Positions 12,564 through 14,708 of a DNA stretch of 14,708 bases are shown in pieces. How positions within the stretch are numbered: position 1 is the stretch's first letter; every line of letters starts with the position of its first letter. The DNA lies in assembly GCA_002292855.1 (NCBI GenBank), contig DBBY01000065.1:46891-61598 (forward strand), read 5' to 3'. A program made the position numbers and the translations under genes. Source of the stretch: Flavobacteriales bacterium UBA972 (GTDB lineage: Bacteria > Bacteroidota > Bacteroidia > Flavobacteriales > Schleiferiaceae). The notes under the pieces were generated by a model. The model ran no database searches, had not been told where the DNA came from, and saw only the letters and a list, made by a program, of their open reading frames with translations.

Positions 12564-13563
12564 TAGTCTGGCGCTTTTGCTCGCCTGCTCCTGCAGCAGT
12601 CCGACGAGCGAAGATCCGACAGGCCTCGATAAGGAAACCCGGAGCCTTGATTCCCTAACGGCCCTTCTGCGCGAAGATCCTGAGAACGTCAAGACCCTCG
12701 TGGCGCGGGCGGACTACTACATGTCGGTTAAGAACTTTCCCTATGCCAAGATGGATGCCCAGTCGGCATTCACCATTGACAGCAGCGACCACGATGCCTT
12801 GAGGGTTTTGGGTGACGCGCACTACGTGAGCAACGAGACGCGCATATCCCGCGACGCCTGGACGCGTTGTGCCAAACTCTACCCCAAGGAGGTCGAGTGC
12901 CGTCTTAAGCTGGCAGAGCTTTACCAGGTGGTCATGGAATACTCCAAGAGCATTGAGCGTGCCGACGAGGTCATTGCTCTGGACCCCAATAATTCTACCG
13001 CCTACTACCTCAAGGGCATCAGCATACGCGACGATAAATTGGATACCAACATGGCCCTGTCCTACATTCAGAAGGCTATTGACTTGGATCCGAACTACGA
13101 AGAGGCCTTGGATATGGCGGGTGTTATGCACTCTGCAATGGGAAGCGCATTGGCGATTAGCTATTTTCAGCGGCTTGCGGAACTTCGCCCCAATGACTTC
13201 AATGTGTACTACAAAGTTGGAATGTTCCATTTGAATACCCGCAACTGGAATTCGGCCATTGAGGCCTTTACCCAGTCTACGCAGTTGAATCCCAAGGATG
13301 CCGAGAGTTGGTACAACTTGGGCTTTATTCATTTGGAGCTTCAGATGTACCGCGAGGCTCGGCAGTTTTTCACAAAGAGTATTGAGGCGCGTGCCGTGAA
13401 CTACCGAGCGCACTATGCTCGGGCTTTTGTGGTGGAACGCTTGGGCGACATTCAGGCCGCGGAGGCTGACTACCTGAAGGCCTTGGAATACAATCCCTCT
13501 CACGCTCCCTCTAAGGAGGGTCTGGGCCGCGTGCGTTCCGCATTGGCATCCTTTAAAAATTGA
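12517..13563 (+). CDS. TPR-repeat lipoprotein
   Basis: A 348-residue lipoprotein made almost wholly of tetratricopeptide repeats. GTG 12517 lies inside recA (47-base overlap, other frame) and is chosen because it alone gives a full signal: basic n-region (K2 R3 K5 R7 R10), hydrophobic core, and lipobox L21-L22-A23-C24. After an acidic linker (30-45), about eight TPR units fit residues 57-327, for example N-N-S-T-A-Y-Y-L-K-G with A-I-D-L-D-P-N (158-192), F-N-V-Y-Y-K-V-G to T-Q-L-N-P-K (228-260) and A-E-S-W-Y-N-L-G-F (262-270). TPRs are scaffolds, so it probably organises an envelope complex; the partner is unknown. It is translationally linked to recA, and an oligopeptidase gene follows two bases after its stop. 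A later TTG start is possible but would cut the signal. Confidence 0.88.
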   Translation: MKRLKTRLLRSFLPFSSLALLLACSCSSPTSEDPTGLDKETRSLDSLTALLREDPENVKTLVARADYYMSVKNFPYAKMDAQSAFTIDSSDHDALRVLGDAHYVSNETRISRDAWTRCAKLYPKEVECRLKLAELYQVVMEYSKSIERADEVIALDPNNSTAYYLKGISIRDDKLDTNMALSYIQKAIDLDPNYEEALDMAGVMHSAMGSALAISYFQRLAELRPNDFNVYYKVGMFHLNTRNWNSAIEAFTQSTQLNPKDAESWYNLGFIHLELQMYREARQFFTKSIEARAVNYRAHYARAFVVERLGDIQAAEADYLKALEYNPSHAPSKEGLGRVRSALASFKN

Positions 13564-13565
13564 GC

Positions 13566-14708
13566 ATGAAGCAACCTCTGGCTGCAAAGCGTGACCAGCG
13601 TTTGGAGCTGCATGGCGACCTGCGGATAGACGAATACTACTGGCTCAAGGATCGCGAAAACGCCGAGGTTTTGGAGTATTTGGCGGCAGAAAATTCCTAC
13701 AGGGAGCATGAGATGGCGCCCTTGAAGGGCCTGACCGAGGAGCTGTTTGCCGAAATGACGGGACGACTTGACCCCAACGAGTCCTCGCTGCCCATTGAAA
13801 TGGACGGATATTGGTACCAATCGCGGTACTGCGAAGGCAAGGAGTACCCCATTCACGTCAGATTTCAGGGCGCCGAGGACGGTCCCGAGGAGCTCCTGCT
13901 CGACGTCAATGTTCTTGCCGAAGGCAGGTCCTACTGCCAGGTCGCCTCCATGGTGATGACCCGCGACCACCGCCGTATGGCCTATGCTGTGGACTTTGTC
14001 AGCCGCCGGCAGTACACCCTGCGCTTTCGCGATGTAGCCACTGGTCTTGATCATGCGATGGAAATCCATGATACTTCAGGCGCCTTCGCTTGGGCCGACG
14101 ACGGAGAGACCTTTTTTTATGCCACCAAGGATGCCAAGACCCTGAGGGTCGATAGGGTTTGGAGGCAGACGCTCGGTTCGCCGGAGCCGCCGGTTCTGGT
14201 GTTCCACGAAGCCGACGAGGCCTTTGGCTGCACGGTCTACCGTGGGAAGTCCAAGAACTACCTGATGATTTCGACCTCGGCGACCAATTCTGACGAGGTT
14301 TGGTACCTTAAAGCGTCGGAGCCTCTGGGAGCATTCACCTGCCTGCGCCCGCGTCAAAACGGTTTGGAGTACTCTGCGAGCCACCACCAGGAATCGTGGT
14401 GGATACGAAGCAATCTGGAGGGTCGTAGGAATTTCGCCCTTTTTAGTGCGCCCCTGCTGGATCCCTCTGCATGGACGGAGGTCATTGCCCACCGCGAGCA
14501 GGTGCTGCTCGAAGGAATTGATCTTTTTGACGATTTTTTGGTTCGAGAAGAACGAGAACTGGGATTGCTGCGCATCGTAATTAAGCCATGGGACGAGGCC
14601 TTGCGCGGCCCCGAGTACCAAATTTCAATGCCCGAGGAGACCTACACCCTGTTCACGTCTTCTAATCCGTCTACGTCGACGAGAACGCTGCGCTATGCCT
14701 ACACTTCG
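13566..14708 (+). CDS. S9 family peptidase, oligopeptidase B type, N-terminal part
   Basis: ATG 13566 opens a frame of exactly 381 codons that reaches the window end without a stop. The start matches S9A prolyl oligopeptidase/oligopeptidase B proteins: R-x-D-x-Y-Y-W-L-K-D-R (20-30) followed by E-N-A-E-V-L-E-Y-L, then D-G-Y-W-Y-Q-S-R and G-K-E-Y-P-I-H in the first propeller strands. Everything visible belongs to the N-terminal helix and the seven-bladed beta-propeller that gates the active site. The alpha/beta-hydrolase domain with the Ser-Asp-His triad lies beyond the window, so catalytic competence cannot be judged. The pattern favours oligopeptidase B (cleaving small peptides after Arg/Lys) over prolyl specificity, hence ptrB is likely but not proven. 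It begins two bases after the TPR gene stop, with no signal peptide, so it is probably cytoplasmic and co-transcribed. Confidence 0.9.
   Translation, partial: MKQPLAAKRDQRLELHGDLRIDEYYWLKDRENAEVLEYLAAENSYREHEMAPLKGLTEELFAEMTGRLDPNESSLPIEMDGYWYQSRYCEGKEYPIHVRFQGAEDGPEELLLDVNVLAEGRSYCQVASMVMTRDHRRMAYAVDFVSRRQYTLRFRDVATGLDHAMEIHDTSGAFAWADDGETFFYATKDAKTLRVDRVWRQTLGSPEPPVLVFHEADEAFGCTVYRGKSKNYLMISTSATNSDEVWYLKASEPLGAFTCLRPRQNGLEYSASHHQESWWIRSNLEGRRNFALFSAPLLDPSAWTEVIAHREQVLLEGIDLFDDFLVREERELGLLRIVIKPWDEALRGPEYQISMPEETYTLFTSSNPSTSTRTLRYAYTS

Noticed and set aside
12655..13587. 310-codon minus-strand open frame opposite the TPR gene
   Set aside because: Mirrors the TPR codon pattern; no domain or signal, and the opposite frame is a convincing lipoprotein.
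13500..14621. Two minus-strand open frames (189 and 181 codons) opposite the S9 peptidase
   Set aside because: Shadows of the uninterrupted 381-codon peptidase frame, which carries family motifs.

Overview
The window is about 55% GC and reads as an ordinary chromosomal segment of a Bacteroidota bacterium, most likely in Flavobacteriales; the genus is not resolvable by eye. Evidence: a secreted protein with a C-terminal type IX secretion (T9SS) sorting domain, TAnnTTTG boxes of the Bacteroidota housekeeping promoter type before several genes, an Nth glycosylase with no iron-sulfur cysteines, MlaE/MlaF without the other Mla genes, and short Ser/Cys lipoprotein signals.

Layout. 1-957: a partial SprT-like zinc protease (minus strand, GTG start), a small unrecognised three-helix membrane protein (plus strand), and a 34-residue micro-lipoprotein (minus strand) whose stop codon overlaps that of the membrane protein. 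987-2495: MlaE permease and MlaF ATPase, a lipid-transport ABC pair three bases apart. 2510-5149: a minus-strand kynU-kmo operon for kynurenine catabolism. 5227-8076: glycine dehydrogenase gcvP, divergent from kynU. 8182-10221: a 679-residue T9SS-exported protein closed by a textbook intrinsic terminator. 10294-11439: divergent nth (base excision repair) and bcp (peroxiredoxin). 11440-11564: an inverted-repeat-rich spacer. 11565-14708: recA, a TPR lipoprotein whose GTG start lies inside recA, and the first 381 codons of an oligopeptidase B-type S9 peptidase that runs off the window, all on the plus strand and tightly packed.

Functionally this is a mix of envelope maintenance (MlaEF, lipoproteins, T9SS cargo), amino-acid catabolism (kynurenine and glycine) and DNA/oxidative damage protection (recA, nth, bcp). 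I see no insertion sequence, CRISPR array, tRNA, rRNA or prophage gene, and no clear defence system. The best second-look items are the micro-lipoprotein, the 29-bp divergent promoter it shares with mlaE (both messages may be leaderless), the foldable element with a perfect 12-bp palindrome before recA, and the cluster-less Nth. Gene-free stretches are all shorter than 130 bases.
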